64,000 nucleotides of DNA from Billgrantia aerodenitrificans (GCF_021404405.1 NZ_JABFTV010000002.1:434001-498000); one strand, 5' to 3'. Positions 1-10,439 are shown, numbered from the stretch's first letter. Notes: generated from the letters alone by a model not told the origin. Made by a program: numbers and translations.

Positions 1-2
1 CT

Positions 3-1652
3 CAGTACAACGGCCAGGTGGGCTTTTCCACCTACGTTGGCCCGGGCAACCAGAGCGATATCGGCTTCGACGACTACCTGCGCTATCTCGGCGAGGACGA
101 ACACACCCGCGTAGCCACGCTCTACGTGGAGGGCTTTCGCGACGGGCGCAAGTTCCTCGAGGTGGCCCGCGATGTCACCGCCATGAAGCCGGTGGTGGTC
201 TACAAGTCGGGTTCCACCGAGGCCGGTCAGAAGGCGGCCAGTTCACATACCGGGGCGCTGGCCGGCAGCTATGCCATGACCGTGGACCTGCTGCGGCAGG
301 CCGGCGTCAGCGTGGTGCAGCACTCCGATGAGATTCTGCCGGTGGCCGAGGGGCTGGGGCTGCTGCAGAAGGCCCGTGGCAAGCGGGTGGCGGTGATTTC
401 CGACGGCGGCGGTCAGGCCACCATCGCCTCCGACCGTCTCGCCGAGGCGGGGTTGGAACTGGCCGAACTCAGCGAGGAAACCCGCCAGCAACTGCGCGAC
501 GTGCTGTTTCCCCAGGCCTCGACGGTCAACCCGGTGGACGTGGCCGGTTCCACCGATGCCAATCCCTCCTTGCTGGCCACCTGCATGGAGATCGTCGCCG
601 CCGACGACAACGTCGACAGCGTCTTCCTGGTGGGCATGTTCGGCGGTTACAGCATCCGTTTCGCCGAGTCGCTGCTGGGTGACGAGATGCGCGGCGCCGA
701 GGCGATGGTGGACCTGTCCAAGGCGACCGACAAGCCGCTGGTCGTCTACAGTCTTTACACGCCGATCAAGCCACCGGCGCTGCGCCGGCTGCACGAGGCG
801 GGGCTGCCCATCTACGCCTCCATCGAGCAGGCGGTGAGGGTTCTCGCCGCCCTTGGCGAGCGAGGCGAGTACCTCGCCTTGAGCCGGCAGCACCCTCGTG
901 AAGCGGCCATCGCACCCAAGCCCGAGCTCGGCGACATGTTCCAGCGTGCCCGCGCCGAAGGGCGCGACCTGTTCGAGTACGAGGCCAAGCGGCTGTTGCG
1001 TGAGCACGGCATCGAGGTGCCGCAGGAGCTGGTGGTGCGCAGCGACGCCGAGCTTGGCGAGGCGGCGGCCACCTTCGGTGACACGCCGTTGGCCATGAAG
1101 GTGGTCTCCCGGGACATCCTGCACAAGTCGGACGCCGGTGGGGTCAAGCTCAACCTGGTCGGCGAGGCCGCGCTGCGTCGCGCTCGGGAGGAGATTCTCG
1201 TTTCCTGTCGCGCCTACGACGCCCGGGCCGAGATCGAGGGGGTGCTGGTTGCGCCGATGGCCCGGAAGGGGACCGAGGTTATCGTCGGCGTGATCCGCGA
1301 CCCGATCTTCGGCCCGGTGCTGATGTTCGGCCTGGGTGGGATCTTCGTCGAGATCCTCGAAGACGTCGCCTTCCGCGCGATCCCGCTGTCGCGTCACGAC
1401 GCGCGCAGCATGGTGGAGCAGATCAAGGCGCGCAAGATCCTCGAAGGCGCCCGCGGTGAGCCGGCGGTGAACAAGGAGGCGCTGGTGGAGCTGCTGCTCA
1501 CGGTGTCGCGCATCGCCGATGCCTACCCTGAGCTCAGCGAGCTCGATCTCAACCCGGTGATCGTCAATGCCGATGGCTATGCCGTGGTGGATGCCCGCGT
1601 TATCTTGGAGCGCGAACCCGTCAACGAAAACGCCAAGGAGTCCATGGCATGA
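3..1652 (+). CDS. NDP-forming acyl-CoA synthetase (acetate-CoA ligase family), 5' end cut by window
   Basis: The reading frame is open to the left edge of the window (first whole codon at base 3), so the N-terminal CoA-binding domain is missing and about 550 residues remain of a family usually near 700. What is left fits the fused alpha/beta layout of ADP/GDP-forming acyl-CoA synthetases: a succinyl-CoA-ligase-like domain with the phospho-histidine motif SSHTGALAG, then an ATP-grasp domain with MKVVSRDILHKSDAGGV and the glycine-rich GPVLMFGLGGIFVE segment. These enzymes make acyl-CoA from an organic acid, CoA and ATP, or run in reverse. The stop overlaps the next start (ATGA), so it is co-translated with the crotonase-family gene. 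The acid substrate cannot be read from sequence. Confidence 0.9.
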   Translation, partial: QYNGQVGFSTYVGPGNQSDIGFDDYLRYLGEDEHTRVATLYVEGFRDGRKFLEVARDVTAMKPVVVYKSGSTEAGQKAASSHTGALAGSYAMTVDLLRQAGVSVVQHSDEILPVAEGLGLLQKARGKRVAVISDGGGQATIASDRLAEAGLELAELSEETRQQLRDVLFPQASTVNPVDVAGSTDANPSLLATCMEIVAADDNVDSVFLVGMFGGYSIRFAESLLGDEMRGAEAMVDLSKATDKPLVVYSLYTPIKPPALRRLHEAGLPIYASIEQAVRVLAALGERGEYLALSRQHPREAAIAPKPELGDMFQRARAEGRDLFEYEAKRLLREHGIEVPQELVVRSDAELGEAAATFGDTPLAMKVVSRDILHKSDAGGVKLNLVGEAALRRAREEILVSCRAYDARAEIEGVLVAPMARKGTEVIVGVIRDPIFGPVLMFGLGGIFVEILEDVAFRAIPLSRHDARSMVEQIKARKILEGARGEPAVNKEALVELLLTVSRIADAYPELSELDLNPVIVNADGYAVVDARVILEREPVNENAKESMA

Positions 1653-2467
1653 GCGAGAGCACGAGCCAGCCCCCAGCCCCCGTTTTGCAGGATGCGCTGC
1701 TGACCGTTGAAGAGCGCGTGGCGACCCTGACCCTGGATCGCCACGACGTGCGCAACGCCCTGACCGGTACGGCACTGGCCGACGACATCGTCGCCGTGGC
1801 GGAGTGGGTCAACCGCTGCGACGAGGTCTCGGTACTGGTCATCACCGGCGCGGGCTCGGCCTTCTCCGCCGGCGGCAACGTCAAGGACATGGCCAATCGC
1901 GGTGGCGACTTCGCCGGCGACGTAGCCGAGGTGGCGGGGCGTTACCGGCGCGGCATTCAGCGCATCCCGCTGGCGCTCCAGGCGGTGGAGGTGCCGGTGA
2001 TCGCTGCGGTCAACGGCCCCGCCATCGGTGCCGGCTTCGACCTGGCCAACATGGCGGATATCCGCATCGCCTCGCGCAAGGCCAAGTTCGGCGAGACCTT
2101 CCTCAATCTGGGCATCATCCCCGGCGATGGCGGCGCCTGGTTCATGCAGCGCCTGATCGGCTACCAGCGCGCCTTCGAGCTGACTCTCTCCGGACGGGTG
2201 ATCGACGCCGAGGAAGCCAGAGAGTACGGCATCGTGCTCGAAGTGACCGAACCGGAGTCGCTGATGGAGAAGGTGGGCGAGCTGGCGGCACGCATCGCCG
2301 CCCAGCCGCCCAAGGCCACGCGGCTGACCAAACGCCTGATGAAGATGGCACAGCGCACCGAACTCAAGGATTTCCTCGATCTCTGCGCCGTGTTCCAGGG
2401 CATGTGCCACAACGAGCCGGAGCATCTGGCGGCGGTAAACGCCATGCTCGAGAAGATGGCCAAGTAA
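1649..2467 (+). CDS. crotonase/enoyl-CoA hydratase-isomerase family protein
   Basis: This is a 272-residue single-domain crotonase-fold protein. The two oxyanion-hole segments are visible: SAFSAGGNVKDM (about 70-81) and GPAIGAGFDLANMADIRIAS (123-142). The two catalytic glutamates of classical enoyl-CoA hydratase are not conserved: by hand alignment to the rat enzyme they correspond to D131 and F151, while an acidic residue is present at D160 in IIPGDGG. It may therefore be an isomerase, hydrolase or other crotonase rather than a standard hydratase. It overlaps the upstream acyl-CoA synthetase gene by 4 bases, which suggests a two-step route for one acyl-CoA; the pathway is unknown. Confidence 0.88.
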   Translation: MSESTSQPPAPVLQDALLTVEERVATLTLDRHDVRNALTGTALADDIVAVAEWVNRCDEVSVLVITGAGSAFSAGGNVKDMANRGGDFAGDVAEVAGRYRRGIQRIPLALQAVEVPVIAAVNGPAIGAGFDLANMADIRIASRKAKFGETFLNLGIIPGDGGAWFMQRLIGYQRAFELTLSGRVIDAEEAREYGIVLEVTEPESLMEKVGELAARIAAQPPKATRLTKRLMKMAQRTELKDFLDLCAVFQGMCHNEPEHLAAVNAMLEKMAK

Positions 2468-2609
2468 GCTCCCACCGACGACCGGAACCCGGCTACGGTC
2501 GGGTTTCTTTCGTCTCGGCGTCTGCGTAATGAGCGCCAAGGCAAAGAAAGCGCTGGATTTTTTTGCCCGTGCCTGTTGTGCTGAAAGCTCGCCGACACAG
2601 GGAGTGGAC

Positions 2610-4466
2610 ATGGCCGACCATACGCTGGTTTTCATCGTGCTGGGCCTGGCGCTGGCCGCTTTCGTCTGGGGGCGCTTTCGTTACGATCTGGTGGCGCTCT
2701 CCGCGCTGCTGGCTTGCGTGATCTTGGGGCTGGTGCCGGGCGAGGAGGCCTTTTACGGTTTCGGTCATCCGGCGGTGATTACCGTAGCCGCCGTTCTAGT
2801 GCTCAGTCGCGGCTTCGAGCGCTCCGGCGTGGTCGACGTCATCGCCGAGCAGGTGCTCAAGGTCGGCGACCGCCTGTTCCTGCAACTGGTGGCGCTCACC
2901 GCCACGGTGGTGGTGCTGTCGGGCTTCATGAATAACGTCGGCGCTCTGGCGCTGCTGCTGCCGGTGGCCATGCGCCTGGCCCGTGAGCACAATACCTCGC
3001 CTTCGCTGTTGCTGATGCCACTGGCCTTTGGCTCGCTGCTCGGCGGTCTCATGACGCTGATCGGCACCCCACCTAACATTATCATCTCTGCCTACCGCGG
3101 CTCGGTAACCGGAGAGACCTTCGGCATGTTCTCCTTCTTCCCCGTCGGGGCCGCAGTTGCCCTGGCGGGGCTCGTGTTCATCGTATTGCTGGGCTGGCGG
3201 CTGGTACCGCAGCGCGCCGGCAATGCGTCCACCGAGGGCATGTTCGATATCAGTCACTATCTGGTCGAGGTCCGGGTGGACGAGGAGGCCAAGGCGCTCG
3301 GTTGGACCCTGCGTGAGCTGCAGCGTGAACTCGAGGAGACGCTACCGGTTCTGGCGGTCTTGCGCGGTGAGCAGCGCTACGCCGGGCATGCCTTCCTCGG
3401 CGCGCTGAAAGAGGGGGATGTCCTGCTGGTAGAGGCGGGGCCGGAAGAGATGAAACTGCTCGAGGACAAGGCCGGCCTGCGGGTGGGAATCGACCCGCAG
3501 GAGGAAACCTTCGAGCAAGATCGCGCCGAGGCGGAAGAGGGTGGGCAACTGCAGCGGGACGCTAGCCTGCCGGATACCGAGAATACCAAATCCAACGGTC
3601 TGGATACCGAGGGACTGGAGCTGGTCGAGGCGGTGGTGCGCAACGACTCGATCATGGTCAACCGTACCGTGACCCAACTGCGGTTGCACAACCAGTACGG
3701 CATGCATCTGGTGGCGGTGGCCCGGGACGGCAGCCGCCTGCGCCAGCGCCTGCGCGATATCCGTTTTCGTCCCGGTGACGTGCTGTTGCTGCAGGGCGGC
3801 GAGAGCAATCTGAGCGAGAGCCTGGCAACGTTGGGCTGCCTGCCCCTGGCCAGGCGTAACTTTACCCTGGGGCAGCCGCGCATGCTGCTGGTGTCTCTCG
3901 GCATCTTTGCCCTGGCCATCGCCGCCATGCTGCTGGATATCCTACCCAATGCTGTCGCGCTTGCCCTGGCGGCCCTGGTCACGCTGCTGGTCGGCGTATT
4001 GCCGCTGCGAGACGGTTATCAGGCCATCGACGGCCCGGTGATCATCCTGCTGGGCGCCATGATCCCCGTGGGCACGGCGCTCGAAACCAGCGGCGGCGCG
4101 GCGCTCATTGCCAACAGCCTGCTGGAGCTGGGGGGTACCTGGCCCACCGTGTCGATCCTGATACTGCTGTTCGTCACTACTATGATGCTCTCCGACGTAA
4201 TCAACAATGCGGCGGCGGCAGTACTTATGGCACCGATCGCCGTCAGCCTGGCCAACGGTTTCGATGCGTCCATCGATCCCTTCCTGATGGCGGTGGCCAT
4301 CAGCGCCTCCTGCGCCTTTCTCACTCCCATCGGGCACCAGTCCAACACCCTGGTGATGGGCCCCGGCGGCTATCGCTTCGGCGACTACTGGCGCATGGGC
4401 CTGCCGCTGGAGCTGGTGGTGATGGCGGTGGCGATACCGATGATCCTGCTTGTGTGGCCCTTGTAG
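2610..4466 (+). CDS. SLC13/DASS-type permease with two RCK_C (TrkA_C) domains
   Basis: This inner-membrane transporter has an N-terminal bundle of hydrophobic helices, a soluble centre of roughly residues 200-415 that looks like two RCK_C/TrkA_C domains, and a C-terminal bundle. Signature segments are FMNNVGALALLLPV and LIGTPPNIIIS in the first half, and SDVINNAAAAVLMAP and SCAFLTPIGHQSNT in the second, typical of the ArsB/NhaD/SLC13 superfamily. I chose ATG 2610 because GGAG lies 5 bases upstream and the protein then opens straight into the first membrane helix, giving 618 residues. An upstream in-frame ATG at 2529 would add 27 residues and has no convincing ribosome binding site. The substrate could be a carboxylate, sulfate or cation. 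Confidence 0.85.
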   Translation: MADHTLVFIVLGLALAAFVWGRFRYDLVALSALLACVILGLVPGEEAFYGFGHPAVITVAAVLVLSRGFERSGVVDVIAEQVLKVGDRLFLQLVALTATVVVLSGFMNNVGALALLLPVAMRLAREHNTSPSLLLMPLAFGSLLGGLMTLIGTPPNIIISAYRGSVTGETFGMFSFFPVGAAVALAGLVFIVLLGWRLVPQRAGNASTEGMFDISHYLVEVRVDEEAKALGWTLRELQRELEETLPVLAVLRGEQRYAGHAFLGALKEGDVLLVEAGPEEMKLLEDKAGLRVGIDPQEETFEQDRAEAEEGGQLQRDASLPDTENTKSNGLDTEGLELVEAVVRNDSIMVNRTVTQLRLHNQYGMHLVAVARDGSRLRQRLRDIRFRPGDVLLLQGGESNLSESLATLGCLPLARRNFTLGQPRMLLVSLGIFALAIAAMLLDILPNAVALALAALVTLLVGVLPLRDGYQAIDGPVIILLGAMIPVGTALETSGGAALIANSLLELGGTWPTVSILILLFVTTMMLSDVINNAAAAVLMAPIAVSLANGFDASIDPFLMAVAISASCAFLTPIGHQSNTLVMGPGGYRFGDYWRMGLPLELVVMAVAIPMILLVWPL

Positions 4467-4629
4467 GGAATCGCGATTCCCTACTGCGCTCGCTATCCTG
4501 ATCGCCGGCGGTACTCACAATCCTCATTGAGCAATAAGTCAACTCCGGTTGCTCCGTTCCGGCGGCGACCAGCCTAGCTTCGCTCGTGACGTGAATCACA
4601 CTTCCCTGACTTTCGAATAGAGGTCTTAA

Positions 4630-4654
4630 AAACCCCGGCGCTGGGCCGGGGTTT
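4630..4654 (-). terminator. rho-independent terminator of fadE
   Basis: A 10-bp perfect stem (AAACCCCGGC / GCCGGGGTTT) with a 5-base loop lies just past the fadE stop. On the minus strand it runs into a T tract (complement of 4626-4632). The 150 bases between it and the SLC13 stop hold nothing I recognise. Confidence 0.85.
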
Positions 4655-4669
4655 GGTAGGGGGCCGATC

Positions 4670-7117
4670 TTACGCCGCGTTGTGGCGCAGGATGTTGGCC
4701 TTGTCGGTGGCGAACTCGTCGTACTCGAAGTCGTCCACGCTGAGCAGTTCGAGCACTTCGGCTTCGAAGCGGCGCATGAACTCGGCGTCCTCCTCGCTCA
4801 CCAGGCCCTTCTCCCGCGCGGCCTCCAGGCGCACCTCGGGGTGTAGCGCCTGACGCGGCAGCTCGCCCTTGGCATAGGCCTTGTTGACCGTGCGGTAGAG
4901 CGCCTCAGCGCGGTCGTAGTCGGCCAGCAGGGCGTTGTAGTGGGCCAGCGGGTTGTCCTTGACGCCGTCGTCGTCCAGCCAGGCCGCGGCGATCAGCTTG
5001 GTGCGCAGCGGTGTGTCGCGGGACACGGCCTGGGCGATCTCGCGGGTCAGCTGATCGGCGGGGCGCTTCCAGCGCCGGCCCAGCGGCATCGTCACGGCGC
5101 GCAGCACGCCGGCCAGCGCGCGGTTGGGCAGGTTGTCGAACAGCTCGTCGAAGGCCTGCTCGGCGCGCTGCAGCAGGTGGGTGCAGCTGTAGTGGAACAG
5201 GGCCGCTTCGCCCTCGACCTTGTCACCTTCCTGCCAGTGCTTGAGCACCATCGAGGCCAGGTAGAGGTTGGAGAGCACGTCGCCCAGCCGCGCCGAGATC
5301 ATCTCGCGCTGCTTGAGGGTCGAGCCCAGGCTGGCCATGGCGGCGTCGGCACACAGGCTGAAGCCGGCGGAGAGGCGCGCCATGTCGCGGGCGTAGGGGG
5401 CGGCCACGGCATCGAAGGGCACCGTGGGCTTGCCGATACCGAGCCCCATGGTGAAGGCGCGGGCGGCGTTGCCGAAGATCAGTGCGGCATGACCGAAGAA
5501 GGCGCGGTCGAAGGCCTTGAGGTCGTTGCTGTCGGAGGCGGCCAGCTCTTCGAGCACGAACGGATGGCAGCGGATGGCGCCCTGACCGAAGATCATCAGG
5601 TTGCGGGTCATGATGTTGGCGCCCTCGACCGTGATCGAAACCGGGTTGGCGCTGTAGCCGATGCCCAGGTAGTTGCGTGGGCCCAAGGTGACCGCCTTGC
5701 CGCCGTGGATGTCCATGGCGTCGGAAAGCCCGAGGCGCTGAAACTCGGTGAGCTGGCTCTTGAGGATCGCCGAGGGGACGGAAGGCTTCTCGCCGCGGTC
5801 GATGGTGTTGGCGGTCTGGTAGACCGCCGCCTGGGCGATGTAGCCCAGCGAGGCCAGGCGTGCCAGGGGTTCCTGCACGCCCTCCATCTCTACCACCGGC
5901 ACGTTGAACTGGCGACGGATACGGCCGAAACCGCCGGTCCAGCCCAGGGCGTAGCGCATGGTGCCGCTGGCGCCGGAGGGCAGGGTGATGCAGCGGCCGA
6001 TGGAGAGGCACTCCACCAGCATGCGCCAGCCCTGACCGATCATCTCGGTGCCGCCGATGATGGTGTCCAGCGGGACGAAGACGTCCTTGCCCTTGATCGG
6101 GCCATTGAGGAACGGGCTACCGATGGGGTGGTGGCGGCGACCGATCTCCATGCCGGCGGTGTTGCGTGGCACCAGCGCCAGGGTGATGCCGCGATCCTCT
6201 TCTTCGCCCAGCAGGTGGTCGGGGTCGAACAGGCGGAAGGCCAGGCCCACCACGGTGGCGATGGGGGCCAGGGTGATCCAGCGCTTCTCGAAGTTGAGAC
6301 GCAGGCCCAGCACCTCCTTGCCGTCGATCATCTGCTTGCACACGATACCGGTGTCGGGCAGCGAGGTGGCATCAGAGCCGGCGCGGGGGCCGGTCAGGCC
6401 GAAGCAGGGGATCTCACGGCCGTCGGCCAGGCGCGGCAGGAAGTGATCCTTCTGCGCCTGGGTACCGTACTTGAGCAGCAGCTCCCCCGGACCCAGGGAG
6501 TTGGGTACGCCCACCGTGACCATCAGCGTCTCGCTGATGGAGAGCTTCTGCAGCACCAGCGACTGCGCCTTGGCCGAGAAGCCCAGGCCGCCGTACTCCT
6601 TCGGAATGATCATGCCGAAGAAGCCTTCCTTCTTCAGGTACTGCCACAGCTCCTCCGGCAGGTCGGCACGCTCCTTGGCGATCTCCCAGGCGTTGCACAT
6701 GCCGGCGGCCACCGAGCACTGGTGCTCGAGGAAGCTGCGCTCCTCCTCGGTCAGGCCGTCGTCGTGGTAGCTCATCAGTTTGTCCCACTGCGGACGGCCC
6801 GAGAACAGCTCGCCGTCCCAAGCCACGGTGCCGGCTTCCAGAGCGATGCGCTCGGTGTCCGAGACCTTGGGCGAGACGCGCTTGAACATGGCGAACAGGC
6901 GCGGGCTGAGCCAGTGGATACGTAGCGCCGGCAGGCCGGCCACGGCTACCCCCGCCGCGCCGAGCAGCAGCAGCACGCCGAGCACCGGGGAGCCCAGCAG
7001 CAGCCCCGCCAGGCCAAGTACGCCGAGTAGCGCCAGGGTCGGCACCGCGCCGGCCTCGCGCCGCATCAGCACCAGCAGGCCGACGACGGTGAGGATCAGG
7101 AGTATCAGGGTGAGCAT
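4670..7117 (-). CDS. fadE: acyl-CoA dehydrogenase FadE
   Basis: This flavoenzyme carries out the first step of fatty-acid beta-oxidation, acyl-CoA to trans-2-enoyl-CoA. Its 815 residues match the long FadE type (E. coli about 814), not the 380-residue soluble dehydrogenases. Two N-terminal hydrophobic segments (about 1-18 and 25-65) should tether it to the inner membrane. The acyl-CoA dehydrogenase core follows, with LTGPRAGSDA (241-250) and the expected catalytic base Glu498 in ITVEGANIMTRN. The C-terminal 300 residues are the FadE-specific extension. A GGAG-rich ribosome binding site precedes the ATG. It is monocistronic, with its own terminator. Confidence 0.96.
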   Translation of the reverse strand: MLTLILLILTVVGLLVLMRREAGAVPTLALLGVLGLAGLLLGSPVLGVLLLLGAAGVAVAGLPALRIHWLSPRLFAMFKRVSPKVSDTERIALEAGTVAWDGELFSGRPQWDKLMSYHDDGLTEEERSFLEHQCSVAAGMCNAWEIAKERADLPEELWQYLKKEGFFGMIIPKEYGGLGFSAKAQSLVLQKLSISETLMVTVGVPNSLGPGELLLKYGTQAQKDHFLPRLADGREIPCFGLTGPRAGSDATSLPDTGIVCKQMIDGKEVLGLRLNFEKRWITLAPIATVVGLAFRLFDPDHLLGEEEDRGITLALVPRNTAGMEIGRRHHPIGSPFLNGPIKGKDVFVPLDTIIGGTEMIGQGWRMLVECLSIGRCITLPSGASGTMRYALGWTGGFGRIRRQFNVPVVEMEGVQEPLARLASLGYIAQAAVYQTANTIDRGEKPSVPSAILKSQLTEFQRLGLSDAMDIHGGKAVTLGPRNYLGIGYSANPVSITVEGANIMTRNLMIFGQGAIRCHPFVLEELAASDSNDLKAFDRAFFGHAALIFGNAARAFTMGLGIGKPTVPFDAVAAPYARDMARLSAGFSLCADAAMASLGSTLKQREMISARLGDVLSNLYLASMVLKHWQEGDKVEGEAALFHYSCTHLLQRAEQAFDELFDNLPNRALAGVLRAVTMPLGRRWKRPADQLTREIAQAVSRDTPLRTKLIAAAWLDDDGVKDNPLAHYNALLADYDRAEALYRTVNKAYAKGELPRQALHPEVRLEAAREKGLVSEEDAEFMRRFEAEVLELLSVDDFEYDEFATDKANILRHNAA

Positions 7118-7220
7118 GCCTCGTCTCCGTGTTTCGGATCGCGTTTAGAACGGTTGTTTGAATGTGTCAGCCTAGCCGATCTCCCCGGTGCTGGCCAGTC
7201 CTGAGGCGCACACGAAATGA

Positions 7221-7247
7221 CAGCGCCCTGCATGAGGCAGGGCGCTG
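7221..7247 (-). terminator. terminator of betIBA operon
   Basis: A perfect 10-bp stem (CAGCGCCCTG / CAGGGCGCTG) with a 7-base loop lies 21 bases past the betA stop. The following minus-strand bases are only moderately T-rich (TCATTTCGTG), so termination may be incomplete. Confidence 0.7.
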
Positions 7248-7267
7248 GGTGGAAGATAAAGTGCTGC

Positions 7268-8959
7268 TTATGATAAGCGGCGCTGGGGCTCGCGCCTCGC
7301 CGGATTGTCACCGGCCACGAAATAGGGCGCATCGGAAGCGGGCAGCGGCTCGCGGCCGCGAATGCGGTCGGCGATCTTCTCGGCCAGCATGATGGTCGGC
7401 GCGTTGAGGTTGCCGGTGGGGATCACCGGGAACAGCGAGGCGTCCACCACGCGCAGACCTTCGAGACCGTGCACCCGGCCCTGGCCGTCGACCACGGCGT
7501 CGTCGCCTTCGCCCATGCGGCAGCTGCCGCAGGGGTGGTAGGCGGTCTCGGCGTGTTCGCGCACGAAGGCATCCAACTGCTCGTCGCTCTGCACGTCCGG
7601 CCCCGGCGAGATCTCACGGCCGCGGTAGGGATCCATGGCCGGCTGGGCGATGATCTCGCGCGTCAGGCGAATGGCGTCGCGAAACTCCTGCCAGTCCTTC
7701 TCCTTGGCCATGTAGTTGAACAGGATGCTGGGAGCCGCCTCGGGATCGCGCGAGGTGAGGCGGATACGCCCGCGGCTCTCGGAGCGCATCGAGCCCACGT
7801 GAGCCTGGAAGCCATGGGCCTGCACCGCGCTCTTGCCGTTGTAGCTGATGGCGATGGGCAGGAAGTGGTACTGCAGGTTGGGCCAGGGTTCCGCGTCGTG
7901 GGTGCGGATGAAGGCGCATGACTCGAACTGGTTGCTGGCACCGACGCCGCTGCCGAGAAGCAGCCACTCGGCGCCGATCTTCGGCTGGTTGAACCACTTC
8001 AGCGCCGGGTAGAGGCTGATCGGCTGCTTGCACTCGTACTGGATGTACATCTCCAGGTGGTCCTGCAGGTTCTCGCCGACTCCGGGCAGGTCGTGCACCA
8101 CGGGGATGTCGAACTCGCGCAGGTGCACGGGATTGCCGACCCCTGAGCGCAGCAGGATCTGCGGCGAGGCGATGGCCCCGGCGCACAGCAGCACTTCGCG
8201 CCGGGCGCGAACCTGCTGTGTCTGGCCGCGGCGCAGGTAGCGTACGCCCACGGCGCGCTTGCCCTCGAACTCGATCACGTCAGTGGTGGCGTGGGTCTCG
8301 ATGGTGAGGTTGTCGCGCCCCTTGGCCTGATCGAGATAGCCCCGCGCGGTGGAGGAGCGGCGCCCCTTGGGGGTGACGAAACGGTCCATGGGGCCGAAGC
8401 CCTCCTGCTGATAGCCGTTGACGTCCTCGGTCTCGGGATAGCCCGCCTGCACGCCGGCATCGACGAAGGCGCGGTAGAGCTCGTTGTTGCCCTCCTTGGG
8501 CGTGGTCACGCTGACCGGGCCATCGCCGCCGTGGTAGGTGTTGGCGCCAATGTCGCGGCACTCGGCCTTACGGAAATAGGGCAGGCAGTCGGCGTAGCGC
8601 CAGTCGTCAAGACCGGCCAGGCTGGCCCAGTTGTCGTAGTCCAGGGCATTGCCGCGGATGTAGCACATACCGTTGATCAGCGACGAGCCGCCCAGCCCCT
8701 TGCCGCGACCGCACTCCATGCGGCGGCCGTTCATGTGCGGTTCCGGATCGGTCTCGAAGGCCCAGTTGTAGCGCTTGCCCTGCAGCGGGTAGGCCAGGGC
8801 GGCGGGCATCTGGGTACGGAAGTCGAAGCGGTAGTCGGGGCCGCCGGCTTCGAGCAGCAGCACGCTGACACCCGCGTCCTCGGTGAGGCGGGCAGCCAGC
8901 ACGTTGCCGGCGGAGCCGGCGCCGATGATGACGTAGTCGAATTCACGAACCTGGGACAT
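7268..8959 (-). CDS. betA: choline dehydrogenase BetA
   Basis: This FAD-dependent GMC oxidoreductase oxidises choline to betaine aldehyde at the membrane, the first step of glycine-betaine synthesis. The N-terminus has the dinucleotide-binding signature [17 protein letters not shown], followed by the GMC signature region ([17 protein letters not shown]) and a C-terminal active-site segment with H and N in [10 protein letters not shown] and [12 protein letters not shown] set the start at ATG 8959 (563 residues, matching the 556-560 usual for BetA). It has AGGAA just upstream, and the longer open frame runs back into betB. It is the last gene of betIBA, 10 bases after betB. Confidence 0.96.
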   Translation of the reverse strand: MSQVREFDYVIIGAGSAGNVLAARLTEDAGVSVLLLEAGGPDYRFDFRTQMPAALAYPLQGKRYNWAFETDPEPHMNGRRMECGRGKGLGGSSLINGMCYIRGNALDYDNWASLAGLDDWRYADCLPYFRKAECRDIGANTYHGGDGPVSVTTPKEGNNELYRAFVDAGVQAGYPETEDVNGYQQEGFGPMDRFVTPKGRRSSTARGYLDQAKGRDNLTIETHATTDVIEFEGKRAVGVRYLRRGQTQQVRARREVLLCAGAIASPQILLRSGVGNPVHLREFDIPVVHDLPGVGENLQDHLEMYIQYECKQPISLYPALKWFNQPKIGAEWLLLGSGVGASNQFESCAFIRTHDAEPWPNLQYHFLPIAISYNGKSAVQAHGFQAHVGSMRSESRGRIRLTSRDPEAAPSILFNYMAKEKDWQEFRDAIRLTREIIAQPAMDPYRGREISPGPDVQSDEQLDAFVREHAETAYHPCGSCRMGEGDDAVVDGQGRVHGLEGLRVVDASLFPVIPTGNLNAPTIMLAEKIADRIRGREPLPASDAPYFVAGDNPARREPQRRLS

Positions 8960-8969
8960 GGCGATTTCC

Positions 8970-10439
8970 TCAGAACACCGACTCGAAGGGTCCCATTTCC
9001 ACCTGCACCGACTTGGTTTGGGTGTAGTGGGCCAGGGTCTCGATGCCGTTCTCGCGGCCGACGCCGGACTGCTTGTAGCCGCCCACCGGCATTTCCGCCG
9101 GCGACTCGCCCCAGGTGTTGATCCAGCAGATGCCGGCTTCCATTCGATGAATGGTGCGATGCGCCCGGGCGAGGCTCTCGGTGAACACCCCGGCGGCAAG
9201 GCCATAGTGGGTGTCGTTGGCGCGACGGATCAGCTCCTCTTCGTCGTCGAAGGCGAGGATCGACATCACCGGGCCGAAGATCTCTTCGCGCACGATGCGC
9301 ATGTCGTCGCTGCAATCGGTGAACACCGTGGCCGGGGCCCAGGCGCCGCGGGCGAAATCGCCCTCGTCGAGAGGCTCGCCGCCGATCAGCACCCGCGCGC
9401 CGTCCTGCTTGCCGTAGGCGATGTAGTCGAGCACCTTGGCCTGATGCTCGAAGCTGACCAGCGGGCCGAAATTGATCTTGGGATCGAGCGGGTCGCCGGC
9501 GCGGATGCGCGCCACGCGCTCGACGATCTTCTCCTCGAAGGCCGTCTTCACCGAACGCTCGACGAAGACCCGGGTGCCGTTGGTGCAGATCTGACCGCTG
9601 GAATAGAAGTTGGCCATCATGGCGGCATCGGCGGCGCGGTCGAGATCGGCGTCGGCGAACACGATCAGCGGCGACTTGCCGCCCAACTCCATGGTTACGT
9701 CCTTGAGCGTCGAGCCGCCCGCCGCGGCCATCACCTTCTTGCCGGTACCCACCTCGCCGGTGAACGAGACCTTGGCGATGCCTTCATGCGCGGTCAGCAT
9801 CTGGCCGACCCGGGCGTCGCCGTGAACCACGTTGAACACGCCGTCGGGCAGTCCGGCTTCGGTGAAAATTTCAGCCAGCTTCATGGCCGAGAGCGGAGTG
9901 ACCTCGCTGGGCTTGAACACCACGGCGTTGCCGGCGGCCAGCGCCGGAGCAGCCTTCCAGCAGGCGATCTGGATCGGGTAGTTCCAGGCGCCGATGGCAC
10001 CGATCACCCCCAGCGGTTCGCGCCGGGTATAAACGAACGACGACTCGCGCAGCGGAATCTGGGCGCCTTCGATGGCCGGGGCCAGGCCGGCGTAGTATTC
10101 GAGCACGTCGGCGCCGGTGACGATGTCCACCGCGGCGGTTTCGCTGATCGGCTTGCCGGTGTTGCGCGTTTCGAGCTCGGCCAGCTCGTCATTGCGCTCT
10201 CTCAACAGTGCCACGGCGCGCTGCAGTACGCGACCGCGCTGCATGCCGGTCATGGCGGCCCAGCGGCGCTGGCCTTCCTGCGCGGTAGCGACGGCGCGGT
10301 CGACGTCGGCCTGGCTGGCCTGGTCGACCCTGGCTAGCAGGCTGCCGTCAAAGGGATTGATGACGTCGAAGGATTCGCCGGAGGTAGCCGGTTCCCGGCG
10401 GCCATCGAGGTAGAGAGTCTCGGTATCGAAAGCGGTCAT
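8970..10439 (-). CDS. betB: betaine aldehyde dehydrogenase BetB
   Basis: This NAD(P)-dependent aldehyde dehydrogenase converts betaine aldehyde to the osmoprotectant glycine betaine. Its length of 489 residues is that of BetB. Visible motifs are [22 protein letters not shown] (cofactor/catalytic Asn region), [12 protein letters not shown] with the general-base Glu, and [14 protein letters not shown] with the catalytic Cys. The chosen start, [13 protein letters not shown], overlaps the betI stop as ATGA; the longer open frame only reads into betI. Confidence 0.97.
   Translation of the reverse strand: MTAFDTETLYLDGRREPATSGESFDVINPFDGSLLARVDQASQADVDRAVATAQEGQRRWAAMTGMQRGRVLQRAVALLRERNDELAELETRNTGKPISETAAVDIVTGADVLEYYAGLAPAIEGAQIPLRESSFVYTRREPLGVIGAIGAWNYPIQIACWKAAPALAAGNAVVFKPSEVTPLSAMKLAEIFTEAGLPDGVFNVVHGDARVGQMLTAHEGIAKVSFTGEVGTGKKVMAAAGGSTLKDVTMELGGKSPLIVFADADLDRAADAAMMANFYSSGQICTNGTRVFVERSVKTAFEEKIVERVARIRAGDPLDPKINFGPLVSFEHQAKVLDYIAYGKQDGARVLIGGEPLDEGDFARGAWAPATVFTDCSDDMRIVREEIFGPVMSILAFDDEEELIRRANDTHYGLAAGVFTESLARAHRTIHRMEAGICWINTWGESPAEMPVGGYKQSGVGRENGIETLAHYTQTKSVQVEMGPFESVF

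Noticed and set aside
4940-6925. 661-codon open frame opposite fadE
   Set aside because: It lies entirely antisense to fadE, is rich in Gly, Ala, His and Gln with no recognisable domain, and is a normal shadow of a high-GC gene. Other long antisense frames (for example 8958-10337 and 36636-38339) were rejected for the same reason.
7268-7320. betA 3' end continuing into a fusion
   Set aside because: A clear stop at 7268-7270 and a hairpin beyond it; no further domain follows.
8960-9205. Longer betA reading frame starting at 9205
   Set aside because: It reads through betB in another frame; the conserved BetA N-terminus and AGGAA site fix the start at 8959.
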